Below, in pieces: positions 18,336-28,746 of a stretch of 40,953 nucleotides of DNA. This DNA comes from Chara braunii. Lineage: Eukaryota; Streptophyta; Charophyceae; Charales; Characeae. The notes beneath the pieces are model-generated. The model did not search any database, was not told the DNA's origin, and saw nothing but the letters and a program-made list of their open reading frames with translations. Every line of letters begins with the position of its first letter. Position 1 is the stretch's first letter. Location: NCBI GenBank assembly GCA_003427395.1, contig BFEA01000039.1:225811-266763 (forward strand), given 5' to 3'. Both the position numbers and the translations under genes were made by a program.

Positions 18336-19450
18336 CAATTGTTTCATAAGTTTGGATTGTCTGCCTCCTCTCACTTGTGAGGGCCGTTTGTAATTTTTTT
18401 TTTTCTTCAGGGACCAAGCAATTGTTCCGTAAGTTTAAATGAGTTGGTTGCCTTGTTTTGTTTAAGGTTTTGATGTTTTTTTTTTTAAAGATGAAGTTTC
18501 AACAATTGTTCCATAAGTTTTGATGATTCAAACTTCACTGTGTTTTATTCTGGGGGAGGATCGGACGAAGAACTGGTCAATTGTTCAATAAGTTTCGATA
18601 ATCTCGTCTGGAGCCATGCACATGCTGAAACAAAAGGATAAATTATGTCCATATTTCTATACTAATCTACTTACGAACAGGCTAATCAAACAATTGTTAC
18701 ATAAGATTGGATGGTTCGACTATCACAAACTGAATAGAGTATCAATTAAGAGTAAATTGGTGGTAAGAAGGGGCAGGCTGAACCTTTTTTCTAAGTAAAC
18801 GGTTTAGTCATATGCTGCCTTAAAAAACTAAGTGAATATATATATATATACATATATATAAATTCACTTTTTAAATAGTTTATAGCGACTACGCATTGTA
18901 CTAAGTTGAACGACCAGTCACATTCCCCAAAAAGAGAAAAGTTGTTGTGCCCTGTATCTGTGTATATTGTTCCATAAAATTGGATGACTTCACTGTGTTT
19001 TATTCAAGGGGAAGATCGGGCAAAGGACTGGTCAATTGTTCAATAAGTTTCAATGATCTCGTCTGGAGCCACGCACATGCTGAAACAAAAGGATAAATTA
19101 TGTTCATATTTCTATACCATTCTACTTATGAACAGGCTAATCAAACAATTGTTCCATTAGATTGGATGGTCCGACTATCACAAACTAAAGAGAGTATCAA
19201 TGAAGAGTAAACAAGTGGTAAGAAGGGGCAGGCTGAACCTTTTTTCTAAGTAAACGGTTCAATCATATGCTGCCTTAAAAAACTAAGTGAAAATATATAT
19301 ATATATATACATATATATAAATTCACTTTTTAAATAGTTTATAGCGACTACTCATTGTACTAAGTTGGACGACTTAGTCACATGCCCCAAAAAGAGTAAA
19401 GTTGTGGTGCCCTGTATTTGTGTATATTGTTCCATAAAATTGGATGATCT
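18336..19450 (+). repeat. Nine spaced copies of a 27-bp motif
   Basis: The motif CAATTGTTCCATAAGTTTGG (then ATGATTC) or a close variant starts at about 18336, 18419, 18503, 18578, 18691, 18965, 19033, 19146 and 19425. All copies share orientation. Between copies the sequence differs in the first three intervals. The later copies lie in a 455-bp duplication. This is neither a simple tandem satellite nor CRISPR-like, since the spacers are 50-280 bases and partly duplicated. Confidence 0.8.
18536..19450 (+). repeat. 455-bp tandem duplication
   Basis: Copy 1 begins at 18536 and copy 2 at 18991, both with CACTGTGTTTTATTC. Both contain GGAGCCA(T/C)GCACATGCTGAA, GGGGCAGGCTGAACCTTTTT and a TA-rich block. 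That block is flanked by AAGTGAA and TTCACTT, so it is self-complementary. Identity is high, with scattered point changes and TA-length variation. Confidence 0.95.
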
Positions 19451-20700
19451 AGCTTTACGCTCTTTGTAAGTTGGGTACAAGGGATACATAATTGAAAAAC
19501 CAGAACTATTGTTGACAAGGTTTAACCTTAAGAGGATAGACCATTGTGGTTTGGACTTGCATGTGCCTGAGTGAAAGTCTTATTTAGTCTGAGTTCAATT
19601 TGACAGGTAGTTCCTTTAGATGCTTGCCACGTGTTACATCTATAAAAGTTACTTCAATTACTGCATTCTCTGAGCAAACATTTTTTTACTTAGGTCGATT
19701 CTTGCATTATCTGGTATAGTTTTACTTAGGTTGCTTTAGTGTTGCCCAAATTTTTGCTCATAGACAAAATTTGACTTTGGAAAGTCACAATTCATTTCAC
19801 GAGTCATTTCAAATTTCGTACTTGGCTTCGTGTAAATTTTGAAAAGTTACTTTCTCTACAGAAATCGCTGCCTTAATTTTTTCTACTCTAAAGAGGTAGT
19901 CGAATTTTGTTTTAATGCTCAAATGTTATTTCGCATTTTTATCTAGCTTAGTATAAATTTGGGAAGTCTACTTCTATAAAGAAAATATTGCCAAAATTTT
20001 AACTAATTCAAAATAAAATTTTACTTTCTAGAGTTAAAAGTTATTTTGGTTTTTAATTATGAAAAAACATTTTTCCTATATGAAGCACTGTCGAAATTTA
20101 CCTAGTTCAGAGGAGTTGTACTATATATTTCCAGGTGACGATTTTGACAATCCACCCTGTATAAAAAAATATTGTCAAAGATTGTTCTTTGACACTTGCT
20201 TAAAGGTAAACTTAGTTAGCAAAAGAGTCTTGAGTGATAATTTATCATTGGGATTTATTCTTCATACACGTTTAAACTTAGTTTGAAAATTGACCTCTTG
20301 TGTTACAGGTCCTATTGATTGTTTCGAGTCGACATTTTAACTACATTCAACTTGATACCTCGAGGATTAGCTTTTACTATCACTCCTAATAGGTTGATTG
20401 TCGATTCGTCGTTTCACGATTAAACTCCATTTCGCTCTCGCCAACCGAACCATAAAGTTTTCGCCCTATGGTTTCGTTGGGTTTTCACCCGGACTTTGTT
20501 GAATGATCATTTCGTGCAGAGAGTGATTCAGTTTTAACCCCATGTAGTGAATTAACTTTGGTTGTCTTTGATCTGATTGCAGTATGTTTGTGGTTCCGAC
20601 TCTAGATGTGACTGCTTGCTATTAAATACATGTATGGTTGAAAGCAGTTCCATCGCGATTGTGAAAAATAATCGTCACATATTTATAACCCTTTATATAT
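19451..20700. other. AT-rich unassigned sequence
   Basis: T-rich on the plus strand, with recurring words such as AAATTTTG and CTTAGT. One 75-codon ORF (20059-20286) shows no motif. Nothing recognisable. Confidence 0.5.
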
Positions 20701-20790
20701 ATACTGTCCGATAAACCGTAGGGAGAGAGAGAGAAGAGGACAACAAACATAGGGTTGTGACAAACTGTTTCGTCGGAGTTTCACTTACTC
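20701..20790 (+). repeat. Dispersed repeat family C, copy 2
   Basis: Partner of 11453-11533. Part of it, AACATAGGGTTGTGACAAAC followed by TGTTT, recurs at about 20839-20863. Confidence 0.8.
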
Positions 20791-20869
20791 ATATATATAC
20801 ATACAGGATCACCAACCCATACGTACGAAGGTTCCCAAAACATAGGGTTGTGACAAACTGTTTGGTCTA

Positions 20870-21826
20870 GTTCGGAGTCTAAACCCGACGGCATTCCGCC
20901 CCCGCCAAAAATTCATTCGAAGCAGAAAACTAAGTTTTTTTTTCTGACTTTTTTTTTTTTTCTTTTCTATGATTTGAGGTACATGCCTATAAATTTTGAA
21001 GTCCTTCCATGCCAACCAAAAATTAAATATGGCCAAAAAAGGTAGTTTCAACACTTGTTCGCCCACTCACTATTTTGTTCTTATTCATTTTTTTACTTTT
21101 TATTTTCAATTTATTGCAGTGCCTAAACAATTTTATTATTTTTTTAAGCGTTTTTTAGTAGGTTTGATATTATGTGAAGTACACATCTTTAAATTTTTAG
21201 GCAATTCTCTTTGCCAAAAAAAAAAAAAAAAATCGCCAAAGATAACAGTGTCAAAAACATGCTCGCTCAATCACTGTTGTTTATTGTTTTTTTTCATAAT
21301 ATATATATATATATATATAATTATTAATAATTTATTATTAGTGTCATTTATTTTTTTAATCCACTTTCGGCCCGAACAGCCGAACGCATCTTCAAGGGGT
21401 CCCGCACGTTCGGACGTTCACGTTCAGGCATTTGACCCGTCCCGATCACCGACATTCCTATATATTTTTATTATAATACATTTGATTTATTTACTTGTCA
21501 AACCACTTGTACCTTTGCCGAGTGGGAAACCAGCGGGCCTCGGACGGGCCTCCAACCTTTTCGGATGGCCGAAACGACACAACCGTCACTGATCAGATTT
21601 ATCAATGGCAGCCATCGTCAAACCCCACCTCTGAATTTTTAAAATTTAAAAAAAAACATCCACTTTTCCCTAATTTTCCAACACTGGCGAAGGTGCTAAT
21701 GGTTAAAAACAAATAAAAAAGTTTCTTCTATTAAAAAATTAATTAATATTTTTTTTTTTAAATAAATTAAATCACCTACTTTTAAAATACAAATTATTTA
21801 TTTATTTATTTATTCTTTTTAATATC

Positions 21827-21861
<35 letters not shown>

Positions 21862-21882
21862 ATTCAAATAATAACTCTATAT
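20870..21882. other. AT-rich unassigned sequence with simple repeats
   Basis: Includes A- and T-runs, a TA tract at about 21299-21319, an ATTT/TTTA run near 21795-21815 and an ATT-type tract near 21825-21862. The 198-codon plus-strand ORF at 20996-21592 is carried by low-complexity F/K/I codons and spans these repeats. I do not regard it as a gene. Confidence 0.5.
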
Positions 21883-21885
21883 ATA

Positions 21886-22444
21886 AATCCTCGCTTTTGA
21901 AGATTTCCATAACGTACCATTTGTACGAAAGTTCACTGCAGCACTCCTCCCTAACGCTGAAGGACTTCTCACGCCAAGCACAACCAAGAGAAATGGTGCC
22001 ATAGACTTCGAGGACAACTCCTTGCGCAGATGCCGCCAGATGAGACTTGGTACTCCTGCCTCTGGCTCACCTGCAATGCACTCATCTGCTACACATACAC
22101 CTTCCGCCTCTACCAATGCGCACGCACAGTCACCACTACTAGGCACTGCTACTGCGAATGCACATGTTCTCCAAACCACTCCACCGGCCTCAGATCCTAT
22201 AATCCACAATGCTGCTTCCATTTCAGCACCTNAGCCACTGAGACAACCTGGCCCGATCACGCAACCACCTCAAGCTGCAAACTCCCGCCCCTCTCACGAC
22301 ACGCCCGGTATGCACACTCACAANAGTGGTCACACACTACGCAACACCCAAAATGCACAGCAGAGCCACATAAACCCACCACACATCAGCCACCCTTCAA
22401 TACGTAAACTCCCGCGACCTAATGCGCCCGTGCGCAAGGGTTAA
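21886..22444 (+). CDS. Unrecognised low-complexity ORF fragment
   Basis: A frame open from about 21886 to the stop at 22442-22444, with two ambiguous bases (22232, 22324). The first part reads like a globular protein (FEDFHNVPFVRKFTAALLPN). The rest is rich in Ser, Thr, Pro, Ala and His, for example PLRQPGPITQPPQAANSRPS. No ATG precedes the globular-looking part; the first is within MRRCRQMRLG at 22022. It could be an exon, a retrotransposon gag-like remnant, or chance. No zinc knuckle, protease or RT motif was seen. Confidence 0.3.
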
Positions 22445-22700
22445 ACAAATTATGCCTTCTAAAAAAACAATCTCTTTTATCTTTTGTTTTTTTTTAATTT
22501 TTATAGTTCGACATCGGAGTCTGTGACGGGCGTCAAAGTCAAAACCCCTTGATTTCTCTCCAGGCCTTGGATGATGGAGATTGCCGCTAAGGCCATGGAA
22601 TTTGACTGCCACCACAGACTTGAACCTATATACCACCCACCCTCCTTAGGATACACAAGAGGGTGTGGTGATTAACCGCCTCGACGGTTGTCTAGCGTCG

Positions 22701-23383
22701 AGGGTTTAACCCCTGAAGAAGCGTGTCAAACATGATCCTCAAGACCACCAAGGACCTCGTGATTATGAATACTACATAGTACGTCATCATTGCGACTGCT
22801 TGCATAATCATGCATTGCTAATCGATATAAGAGTGCCTTATGTTCGTGCAATATTATATTCAATTTCTCGCGCGATGCTCAAGTACTACAACGTTATGGG
22901 TTAGATACTGAAGGGACAGTGTTTTATTTCGTCCAAGTGTATTTTTAATTTTATGTTTGTAACGTGGTGTAGCACGTCGTGAGTAGGATGCGTCCTAACC
23001 GACCGGCAACGAGTCGCGCTTGGGACTTCAGCTCTCCAATGCGCCGGTTCGCGTGAGGATCGGATAGAGGCATGAAACCGTGCATACCCCTTATGCTACA
23101 GCGTACGAGAAAACGTCCTCCGCTGATCCACCTCTACAATTGCAACCATTTGTACGGTGGACTGGTAGCTCGACGGGGATACGCCCACCAAAGGTAGGTG
23201 ATAGCTCCCGCAGATGGAGGTGAGTTGTACCTAGAGTACACCCTATCCTGTCGTAGAAGCTCGCAAGAGGTATGGCTGGCGCAGTCGGCCAGAGCGGCTA
23301 CGAAAGCTCCATTTCTATCGCAAATGACCAAATCCTGCATGGCGCGGCCAGGATTGTCTCACCAGACTGATGCGCTCGACAAC
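22701..23383 (+). repeat. Dispersed repeat family A, copy 2
   Basis: Partner of 14280-14992. At 23277-23288, TGGCGCAGTCGG is an exact match to the Pol III tRNA box A consensus (T-R-G-C-N-N-A-G-Y-N-G-G). A clear box B was not found at the expected distance. In copy 1 GGATTAAACC sits about 50 bases downstream of its box A-like site. Confidence 0.8.
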
Positions 23384-23638
23384 CTCATGCCCGATTACAA
23401 GCCACAAATAAAAAAACATGCGCGTTAATACAAGAACGCTCAAATTTATCAAACTAGAATTTCTAGTTTAGTTCTTTCCACGACCGATAGCTGAGCCAAG
23501 TCCTCCCCTACACAAATTGGCTTGGCAATGCACCATGTCCCCTTCACACCCCACCATGACAACAAAAAGGTACAATCCTCCCTCTTCTTTTGTAATAAAG
23601 CAAGAGACTTCCAATGAAAACTAGCAAGGTGAACACTA

Positions 23639-23790
23639 CATCAAGAGAACGAAGGTCCCATCGTTTATGCATTTCCCCCTTGCAGAATGCTTGTTTTACT
23701 TCCACTTCTGAACCTGCATCAAGAAAATGAAGGTCCCACCTTTTATGCATTTTTCCCTGGCAGACTGCTTGTTTTACTCCCACTTCTGTT
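23639..23790. repeat. 78-bp tandem duplication preserving a reading frame
   Basis: Two copies offset by 78 bases (for example TCAAGAGAACGAAGGTCCCA at 23641 and its partner at 23719). On the minus strand, inside a 106-codon ORF (23544-23864), they encode two related 26-residue units. These contain VKQAVCQGKMHKRWDL and VKQAFCKGEMHKRWDL. The protein is not recognised. Confidence 0.9.
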
Positions 23791-23923
23791 GTTAAACCGC
23801 GAATACCTTGACACACTTCGGCCGCAGGACCTGCACACCAAGTTCTCGGGCCGCATCTGGACAACGTGCTGGCCCAAGCGAGTCCACTCTGTTAACCAGC
23901 ACGTTTTAGCTTTTAGCTGAAAA

Positions 23924-24072
23924 AGGTACTGATGGTTTAAACCACCACAAACTTAGGCGGTCATAGGCCCCCTTTGCCGTAAATGCATACAGATTTGCGC
24001 AGTGTACCGAGACATCCACCGAGCTAACGCCTAAAAGCATCATAGGTACTCGTGGCTTAAACCACCAGACAC
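23924..24072 (+). repeat. Short interrupted direct repeat
   Basis: AAGGTACTGATGGTTTAAAC with CACCACAAAC at 23924-23953 resembles TAGGTACTCGTGGCTTAAAC with CACCAGACAC at 24043-24072. Confidence 0.6.
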
Positions 24073-24325
24073 TCTTTCCCAATCATCACCTCTGCGCTAA
24101 AACAACACCTAGTGCCCAACCTTATGTCTGGTGGGCCCAACCAACAATTTTGTGGCGTTTTGACCCGCCTCATTGGAACAAAACAACTGAGAAAAGGGCT
24201 GATCACCATTAGTTCATGCAGGGCTCCATACACTTGGTGTGTTGTTGCTGAAATTCATCAAAGGCAGCGTCAACCCCCTAAGGTACCAATCACGCGCATG
24301 CAAGCCAACCAAAAATACCTGGGAA

Positions 24326-24452
24326 ACTCACCAGTGGTTTAGAAAGTCAAAACTCACCAGTGGTTTAGAAAGTTAAAACTTACCGGTGGTTTAGAAAGTT
24401 AAAACTTACCAGTGCCTTAGAAACTTAAAACTTACCAGTGGTCTAGGAAAGT
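24326..24452 (+). repeat. 26-bp tandem repeat, five copies
   Basis: Units start at 24326, 24352, 24378, 24404 and 24430, each a variant of ACTTACCAGTGGTTTAGAAA then GTTAAA. The last two units carry more changes. Confidence 0.97.
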
Positions 24453-24652
24453 GCCTTAATTTCAGTGTAAGGACCGTTGCAGTTTTCTGCCTTTCAATGG
24501 CTATGCACTGCATGCCCATTCGAGGCCAAAGCCACAATTGCAGCCAGGTGCATTCAGGAAAGTGCCCCACTATTATCGTCTTCAGGAAAGCCATAAGTGC
24601 AGCCAGTTACGTTCAAATAAAGTGCCCCACTTCATCATTTATTAATATCAAC

Positions 24653-24692
24653 ATCCCATAGTCAGAGTCCCATAGTCAGAGGCCATAGTCAG
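24653..24692 (+). repeat. CATAGTCAGA triplet repeat
   Basis: CATAGTCAGA occurs three times within 40 bases, immediately before the large inverted repeat. Confidence 0.85.
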
Positions 24693-24895
24693 ACCTCAAT
24701 TAGGGCTGGACCTGGATGGATCTGAGCACAATAATGTCTAGAGCTATGTGGAAAGAGTCTCTAGTGCGAGTATGCCGTCTTCTTGTTGGTTCGTGGAAAC
24801 GTATAGGCAACGGCATGCTCGCACTAGGGACTCTTTCCACATAGCTCTAAACATAATTGTGCTCAGATCCATCCAGGTCCAGCCCTAATTGAGGT
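24693..24895. repeat. Near-perfect inverted repeat (85-bp arms, 33-base loop)
   Basis: The arms 24693-24777 and 24811-24895 are inverted copies with four differences in 85. In RNA two of these would be G-U wobbles in at least one transcript orientation, leaving two true mismatches. The outer ends are ACCTCAATTAGGGCTGGACC and its complement. The inner ends are TAGTGCGAGTATGCCG and CGGCATGCTCGCACTA. This could be a MITE, or the stem of a hairpin RNA (pre-miRNA- or hairpin-siRNA-like). Nothing else in the sequence decides between them. No target-site duplication was evident. Confidence 0.93.
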
Positions 24896-24984
24896 CAGAT
24901 ACATTCAGGGAAGTGCTAGTACGAGCATGCCCTGAGACTCCAATCCACAACACTCAGCCATCACCAAAGAAAACTGAGTCCCTC

Positions 24985-25112
24985 CCACCCTAAAAACCCT
25001 TCCAAACAAAACTTGGGGGCATTGGGATTGCCCTAAAAACCCTTCGAAGCACAATGTGGGGGAGTTTGGACTGCCTTAAAAACCCTTCCAAGCAATGTTT
25101 TGGAGAGGAGTC
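24985..25112 (+). repeat. About 43-bp tandem repeat, three copies
   Basis: Three units built on CCCTAAAAACCCTTCCAAGC followed by a G-rich stretch such as AATGTGGGGG. On the minus strand they encode 14-residue repeats inside a short ORF (24990-25196) with no recognised domain. Confidence 0.9.
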
Positions 25113-26879
25113 CAGTGCATCAGAAGATATACTTGAAAGGCTGACAACGGATACATGCTGCAGCACAAATTCTTGTCGGACACAATAACAAATCAATGAA
25201 CTGAAAACTAAACCAATAAAAATTCACAGAAAGCCTATTTATTGCTACCGCGTTGCAAGAATTTCCTCCCCATATGTTTTATGGCCTCAGATTTACAAAA
25301 TGCCAACCCGTACACCACATACATTTCCATGCTCGTCTCGCAATGAGACAAAAGACCCATCTAATAATCCTTCCAGCACATTTTTGCACACACAAAACTG
25401 CAACGGATAAACCTAAAACTGAGACACGCAGAGCAAACACTCAACAGAGATCTGTACTGCTGCAATTCCCATCCCCAAACAGCTCCGTGGCGGGCTAGGG
25501 CGCATTAGCAGCCACACCTTTCTTTTTTTTTTGTGCTTTCCTGTCAATCGAACATTGCTTTACAATTTTAACATGGTCTCTGAGCATCTCTGATCACTTC
25601 AAAACCAAGCGCTTCTTAACCAAGTACGTACGAGCACGTAGTTGTTCCCGCAAAGCAAACGCCAACATCGTTTTTGGAGATCACTCTGTGAGGTGGCCAT
25701 CCCTCCTTACCACGTCGACATGCACACCTCAAAACTTCAAAGTTAAAACTTAAACAGGTTGTTTTCCTACAGACTGCGGCAGTTCGTGCGACGCTCAAAC
25801 TTCACACTTACAGACTTCGTACGCACTGCTGCTAAAGCTGCAGTCTGCAGCATTTTGTAAACAAACATTCAGGTTTCTTGCCCCTCTAAATGTTTTTTTT
25901 CGACTCGGCACCTCGCTACCATATTTTTCTGACCAGAACAGAAAACTCCATAAAACTCTGATTTGCCCCTCTAAATGCTGTTTTTTGTACCAACTCTCAG
26001 AGCATAGAATGGAGGCTTGTCCAAGTTTCAATGCCTTATGTTCAAAGGTTGATCAGTATAAGATGGTTGCCACGTTATAACACTTAAATGCCTTAAACGC
26101 CTTTATCGAGCTTTTCAGCCTTTTGTGAAAAACGAATTCAGGCTTGTAGAAAGCAAAGGAGGGGGGCATGCAAACACCAAACCATATGCATCTCCACCCC
26201 AAAATCTTACACCACTGGAGAGCAGTCCCCTCCCTCAAGTGAGGCCAGCTCCAATTGACTTCACAGGCATGAAACTCAACTGCTGTCAGGCCGTGCGACT
26301 TTTTCAGATGGATGGTCAACAAACACGATCCGCATTCCATTTACTCTGCAAGAAACTTCCTGTCATGGTCTCGCTACAACATAACCCATCGACAGACCAA
26401 GTTCGCATGGCCCACCTGCGATGTGCTCTGACGACCAATCGATGTTTCTTTACACACCAGATCGGCTGTGCTCAAGTTGTCGACTGGGGTGAACTCACAC
26501 AAGCTCGCTCTGCAATGTATCTGGCCCCTTTTACGGCCAGATATGACCACAACCACATCCACATACAGGCTAACAAACTCCTACTGTGCGTATGCCCTCA
26601 AAGTCGGCATGTCACGGAGAATATAATTTTCTGATTTTTTTTGAATTTTGTTTTTCACATTTCCCAACGAAGTTGCAACAACAAACGCCCGTATGACCAT
26701 CACATATCCATTAAATAAAACCTATCACAGAGGATATATTTATCTTCACGTTTTCCAAATTGCAACGGCAAATGCCCGTATGCCCAAAAAAAAGAAAAAA
26801 AAAAGAAAAAAAAACGTTGTGGTTCATCCGTGACATTGCGAAAACAATGACGACAAACGGTTCATAGACTACGACTGTG
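25113..26879. other. Unassigned A+C-rich sequence
   Basis: The 169-codon plus-strand ORF at 26125-26634 is the longest here. It shows no domain, and a long minus-strand ORF (26053-26340) overlaps it. An A-rich tract lies at about 26785-26815. Nothing recognisable. Confidence 0.4.
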
Positions 26880-26955
26880 CAACTTATGCACACATGCATA
26901 ACGCATGAACAGAAACGCAAATTGTGCACACATGCATAACACATGAACAGAAACT
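26880..26955 (+). repeat. About 40-bp tandem duplication
   Basis: CACACATGCATAACGCATGA with ACAGAAAC, followed about 40 bases on by the same words with CACATGA. Confidence 0.9.
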
Positions 26956-27265
26956 AAGTCAGACAAAACTCCTACTCAGAAGGGTTCCCTCATCATTGAG
27001 AGATTCTTAGGCCAAAAAAACAGTAATAAGCTACAGAATGGGTCTGTATTCTGTTAACACTGCTCTCAGACGCTGCCTGCTTCCCACTACCACCACGATG
27101 GCTAGCCGGTGTCCGTACCACAGCCCTCCCTTGCATCTCCTATTTGGAATATCCATATGTATTCATATTGCCCCCAATTACTGCAATCCCAGGTCCAGCA
27201 CCACCATCACAGCGGCTTCACTGGCCTCTCTCACATTGTTTAGCTCATCACTGCCACCACCAACA

Positions 27266-27738
27266 CCCACTACCGCCACCTCCTATTAAATTAGCTCTTC
27301 ACTGCAGTAGCACCCCGTCTTAGTCTTCGATCTCGGACTGAGACCGGGATTAAATTCTCACAGCCAGGCTGAGCCTGCCAAACGTTCAATATGTCGGGAA
27401 AAGTGCCATATGCCAAAAACGATAAAACCCAGCCCCAACAACAGCTGACCTGTGCACTTCACAGGCAGGAAGAAAATGACACTACAGGAGAGAGAGGACC
27501 ACCACTACCCACTACCGCCACCTCCTATTAAATTCGCTCTGCACTGCAGTAGCACTCCGTCTTTGTCTTCAATCTCGGACTGAGACCGCAATTCAATTCT
27601 CACAGCCAGGCTGAGCCAGCCAATCGCTCAATGTCGGGAAAGTGCCATATGCCGAAAGCGGTGAAACCCAGCCCCAACAACAGCTGACCTGGGCACTTGA
27701 CAGGCCGGAAGGAAATGACACTACAGGAGAGATGGCAG
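27266..27738 (+). repeat. 242-bp tandem duplication
   Basis: Copy 1 starts at 27266 and copy 2 at 27508, both with CCCACTACCGCCACCTCCTA. Similarity continues through TCGGACTGAGACCG, TCTCACAGCCAGGCTGAGCC, CCCAGCCCCAACAACAGCTG and AAATGACACTACAGGAGAGA. Confidence 0.95.
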
Positions 27739-28215
27739 GCTCGGGCCGTGCACGAAAAAACCCACCTCGTGAGAAGTTCTTGCAGCCTTGCAAACCTGGT
27801 TGCAGGATGAAAACGAGGACTCGACGGGAGAAACGACGGTCCAACACTGGAGAGAGAAATTGAAATGACATTCAATGCAAAGTCCTCGAAGCTCTGTGGT
27901 CTCCCCACGCACTGTGGCAATTCTTTTCATCTTTTGCCTGGCTCACGCCAACGACGTCTGAAAGCTACACAATCCAACCGAAAGGGATCCGACCTGATTT
28001 CCCTTCAAAATCCGTAGACACCGGTTCTCTCCAACATTACTTTCCTTGTTCACGTAATGCTTGGGAGCAGTCGTCATTCAGTTCGTCACAACGAGGTTTG
28101 GCACCAGATCAGCAGAGTTTGCTCCTGATCGGCAGGAGCTGTACAAACCCCAAATACATCTCCTCTGATAAACACTGTCCAAACCTGGAAGTTCAGGACT
28201 TTGCCATTAAATTAC
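27739..28215. other. Unassigned sequence
   Basis: No recognised gene. The ORFs at 27593-27930 on the minus strand are overlapping frames without motifs. Confidence 0.4.
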
Positions 28216-28310
28216 ATATATATATCGTCACAATATACATATATATCATATATATATATATCGTCACAAACATATATGTCGTCACAAACATATATGTATA
28301 TATACGCAGC
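28216..28310 (+). repeat. TA-rich repeat with CGTCACAA words
   Basis: ATATATCGTCACAA-type words recur at about 28220, 28256 and 28276 within TA tracts. The same word follows the TA tract at 11437 and, as TCGTCACA, near 20672. This suggests a shared simple-repeat-associated element. Confidence 0.7.
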
Positions 28311-28700
28311 ACCTATGGTAGCCGCCAGCTTCTCATCTGACGGCCGCATGCAAGAAAAGAACAGAGGCTTCATTATGTACAGCAACAACATCACGACGAT
28401 TACGACGATTACCATCTTGGCTCACTATGACCTGTGCCGAGTACTGATCGACGGTCGGCTGGATCGATCAAATGGGAAATGTGCACGAGACTCCCTGACG
28501 TCCTAGGCGACAGTGGCCAACCAAGATGATTCTAATTGCTTACGCAACTGTTTCAATTTACTTTTCATCAGAGCGACGACACCTGAAAAAGCAGAGAGAG
28601 AAATCGGACAAAAGCAGATGGTACCTGGGAGTCAGATTCCAAAGGCTGTCGCCTGAGCGAGCAAAAATAGCCTCCTCTCCACACCGACCCCCGGCATTCC

Positions 28701-28746
28701 ACCCATTTCACACAAGGTGCATCACCCATTTCACACAAGGTACATC
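28701..28746 (+). repeat. 23-bp tandem duplication
   Basis: ACCCATTTCACACAAGGTGC followed by ATC, repeated at once with one G-to-A change. Confidence 0.97.

Noticed and set aside
18336-19450. CRISPR-like array
   Set aside because: The repeats are imperfect, the spacers vary from 50 to 280 bases and are partly duplicated, and the context is eukaryotic.
20996-21592. 198-codon ORF, the longest in the window
   Set aside because: It spans A-runs, TA repeats and AT-rich sequence. The residues are mostly F, L, I and K, and no domain or conserved block is visible.
26125-26634. 169-codon plus-strand ORF
   Set aside because: No recognisable domain, an overlapping long minus-strand frame, and no splice or start context. 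It was not called as a gene.
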